Assembly (NCBI GenBank): GCA_028874985.1
Contig: JAPPGI010000213.1
Location: 1-32,544 of the forward strand
Length of the DNA: 32,544 bases
Source: Gemmatimonadota bacterium
Lineage (GTDB): Bacteria; Gemmatimonadota; Gemmatimonadetes; Longimicrobiales; Gaopeijiaceae
Direction: 5' to 3'
The position numbers were made by a program, and so were the translations under genes. This document shows, piece after piece, positions 30,754 through 32,544 of the stretch (its first letter is position 1; every line of letters begins with the position of its first letter). The notes beneath the pieces were generated by a model. The model had not been told where the DNA came from. It made no database searches and saw only the letters and a list, made by a program, of their open reading frames with translations.

Positions 30754-31164
30754 ATGCCGAAGCCGAGGCTTCTCTCGGGCGGGAATCCGCAGATTCCGAA
30801 GGGTGACGGGGACGGGCCGGTGCAGGCGTACGTCGCGGCCATGCCGGGGTGGAAGCGCGAGGTGGGGCGCTCGCTCGACGCGCTTGTGGAGCGCAGCGTA
30901 CCCGGAGTGCGCAAGGCGGTGAGGTGGAACTCGCCCTTCTACGGTGTGGAGGGGCGGGGGTGGTTCCTTTCGTTTCACTGTTTCACGAAATACGTCAAGG
31001 TGACCTTTCTGAATGGAGCGTCGCTGCGTCCTCTCCCGCCGGTGAAGTCGAAGCACGAGCAGGTTCGGTACTTCCACATCCACGAGGGGGACGGGGTTGA
31101 CGAGGAGCCGGTGGGGAGGTGGATCACACAGGCGGCGGGGTTGCCGGGAGAGGGACTGTTCTAG
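30754..31164 (+). CDS. DUF1801 family protein
   Basis: A 136-residue protein with the DUF1801 (YdhG-like) pattern: VQAYVAAMPGWKREVGRSLD (~23-42), RKAVRWNSPFYGVEGRGWF and then CFTKYVKVTFLNGASLRPLP. Members are small cytoplasmic proteins; one has been linked to iron handling, and most are unknown. It starts six bases after the peptidase stop, so it is probably in the same transcript. The 150 bases after it hold a short CGTCC/GGACG hairpin and no gene. Confidence 0.8.
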   Translation: MPKPRLLSGGNPQIPKGDGDGPVQAYVAAMPGWKREVGRSLDALVERSVPGVRKAVRWNSPFYGVEGRGWFLSFHCFTKYVKVTFLNGASLRPLPPVKSKHEQVRYFHIHEGDGVDEEPVGRWITQAAGLPGEGLF

Positions 31165-31314
31165 TGTCGTGTCCCGTGGACAGGATCCCGCCGGCGAATC
31201 CTCGGCGTCCGAAAAGGACGAACCCGGCGTCGCATCAATTCGGAGTCTTTCGGCTGGTTCACCCGTAGTGTAAGCTGTCGACGCGTTCCCGCCATGCACC
31301 AAGCGAGACACCAG

Positions 31315-32544
31315 ATGCTCCACACGCGAACCGCGCTCATCGTCACGGCCCTCTCCGTGGCCGCCTGCACCGGAGCCCCGCCTCCCATCACCGAACTGGC
31401 CGTCGACACCCTCGCCGACGGTACCGTCCTCGTATCCAATCCTCCGCACGGGCTCTGGGACGCGAACCCGGAGACGCGCTGGCGCCTGGTCGAGAGCCTG
31501 CGGATCGGCGGCGCCACGGAGGGTGGACCGGATGCGTTCGGACGGGCCACCTCCGTTGCGGTTGATACTCTGGACCGCCTATGGATCGTGGACTCGCAGG
31601 CCAACGAGGTCAGGGTCTTCGACGGGGAGGGCAGGTTCGTGCGGACCATCGGCGGCCCTGGCGAGGGACCAGCCGAATTCATGGGGCTGCGCAGCGTGGG
31701 GCGTGGTCCGGACGGCGAGATGTGGGCCGCGGACCATCGTCTTGAACGCTACGAGATCTTCGACACCGCAGGCACGAGGATCGGGGGACAACGATTCATG
31801 ACCCGGTTCGGCGGCGGATGGAGAAACGGGCTTTTCCTGGCATATGACGGGCCGGAGGACTCGGACCGATACGTCTACCGGGTCTATCGTCGCGGTGCCA
31901 CGGGCCGCCTCGGGCCCGACGGGCGGGTCTTCGAACTGCCGGAAGATCCGCCGGATCCACCCATGATCGAGTTCAAGGAGGGTGGCACCACCTTGCTCCG
32001 GCCGGCACCGTTCAGCCCACACCGCTGGTGGACTTTCGGCCCGGACCTCAACATCTGGTGGTCCGACGGGGTTGAAATGGGTGGCCGCTATGAGCTTCGC
32101 GAAATCGACCTGGAGACCGGCCGCACGTTGCGCAGGGTTCTGCGGCAGTACGAGCCCGTCCCGATATCCGAGGACGTGCGGGTCGCCGCGATCCAGACGG
32201 ACCTGGAGAGTGTGCGGCACAATCACAACATGCCGGGTGCCGAGCGCCCCCCCCCGGAAGCCATGAGCGTGGTGCCACGGGTCTATCCGCCCTTCGAGAG
32301 GTTCTCCCGGTCCAGGGAGGGCACGCTATGGGTCCGCCGCATGCTGGGGGACGGAGTGTTCGGATTTGACGTCTTCGACAGCGAGGGCCGCTACCTCGGG
32401 CAGCCGGAGTTGCCTGCCGGGCTGGCCAACATACGGGTCCAGCGGGTCGACGGTGAGCGGATGTACGTGATCGATACGGATGAAATGGGGGTGATTATGC
32501 ACTTGACGCACGGGGAATATCCTGTGAACTTGGTTCCATGGATG
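31315..32544 (+). CDS. Six-bladed beta-propeller lipoprotein (3' end beyond window)
   Basis: Open from ATG 31315 to the window end (410 codons, no stop), so the gene is partial. It has a lipoprotein signal ending SVAAC, Cys18 lipidated. NHL/6-bladed propeller blades follow: TSVAVDTLDRLWIVDSQANE (~79-98), VRVFDGEGRFVRTIGGPGEG (~99-118) then PAEF, SVGRGPDGEMWAADH, and later LREIDLETGR and FDVFDSEGRYLGQPELP near 350-365. This is the commonest style of exported propeller in Gemmatimonadota; ligand unknown. An in-frame ATG at 31294 is the alternative start, but 31315 has a better upstream GCGAG and puts the signal at a normal distance. It is missed by simple ORF calling because it lacks a stop in the window. 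Confidence 0.82.
   Translation, partial: MLHTRTALIVTALSVAACTGAPPPITELAVDTLADGTVLVSNPPHGLWDANPETRWRLVESLRIGGATEGGPDAFGRATSVAVDTLDRLWIVDSQANEVRVFDGEGRFVRTIGGPGEGPAEFMGLRSVGRGPDGEMWAADHRLERYEIFDTAGTRIGGQRFMTRFGGGWRNGLFLAYDGPEDSDRYVYRVYRRGATGRLGPDGRVFELPEDPPDPPMIEFKEGGTTLLRPAPFSPHRWWTFGPDLNIWWSDGVEMGGRYELREIDLETGRTLRRVLRQYEPVPISEDVRVAAIQTDLESVRHNHNMPGAERPPPEAMSVVPRVYPPFERFSRSREGTLWVRRMLGDGVFGFDVFDSEGRYLGQPELPAGLANIRVQRVDGERMYVIDTDEMGVIMHLTHGEYPVNLVPWM

Noticed and set aside
28447-31449. A 1000-codon minus-strand open frame
   Set aside because: Antisense to the S9 peptidase, which has an intact catalytic triad and propeller blades; no domain is recognisable in the antisense product.
1-32544. CRISPR arrays, rRNA and tRNA genes
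   Set aside because: No regularly spaced repeats, no rRNA-like segments and no tRNA cloverleaf were seen on either strand.

Overview
The window is about 70% GC with short gaps, gene overlaps of the ATGA/GTGA type, secreted or lipid-anchored six-bladed beta-propeller proteins (one with the IGGPGEGPAEF motif), an S9 peptidase, and many small toxin-antitoxin (TA) type genes. This looks most like a Gemmatimonadota or related soil/marine/host-associated chromosome. That assignment is an inference from gene style, not from a marker gene. The first ~290 bases are markedly AT-richer (about 37% GC by hand count over 61-290) and look like the edge of foreign DNA.

Layout. 0.3-4.9 kb (minus strand): a complete BMP-type (nucleoside-like) ABC importer, ordered lipoprotein, double ATPase, permease, permease, with overlapping ends. 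5.4-8.8 kb (plus): a GPP34 (GOLPH3-like) domain fused to a CYP51-like cytochrome P450, then a sulfotransferase coupled by ATGA, then the first ~60 codons of a membrane acyltransferase that breaks off. 8.9-9.8 kb (minus): a decayed Rpn-type nuclease with an internal deletion and a frameshift. 10.0-14.8 kb (plus): a sodium/neurotransmitter-symporter family transporter, an aconitase-family enzyme with the swivel domain first, and a propeller protein. 14.9-15.6 kb (minus): a Phd/VapC module whose predicted promoter carries a palindrome over the -10 box. 15.6-16.4 kb: a gene-poor scar.

16.4-18.7 kb: a DoxD-like membrane protein, an AraC-HTH/O6-methylguanine methyltransferase fusion and a truncated PLP decarboxylase. 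18.7-20.7 kb: a frameshifted lipoprotein, a small ORF with a strong Shine-Dalgarno, and a voltage-gated potassium channel. 20.75-21.8 kb (minus): selD, which only makes a full-length product if an in-frame UGA at the active site is read as selenocysteine. A hairpin follows the UGA at about the right distance for a bacterial SECIS, so ordinary ORF calling truncates the gene. 21.8-24.9 kb: a HipA N-terminal fragment between two diverged 81-base repeats, one of which is the 3' end of a 796-residue secreted repeat protein. 25.0-26.9 kb: a SirB1-like protein and a YgfZ/GcvT-like protein. 27.0-28.3 kb: an RHH/RelE module and, convergent to it, a two-gene cassette (DUF5674 plus a small helical protein). 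28.7-32.5 kb: an S9 peptidase, a DUF1801 protein and a propeller lipoprotein that runs off the end.

The two observations I rate highest are the GPP34-P450 fusion in a tailoring-type operon and the selenocysteine-containing SelD. A recurring pattern is that broken genes lie directly against intact ones, mixed with small TA modules, which suggests repeated small insertions and deletions.
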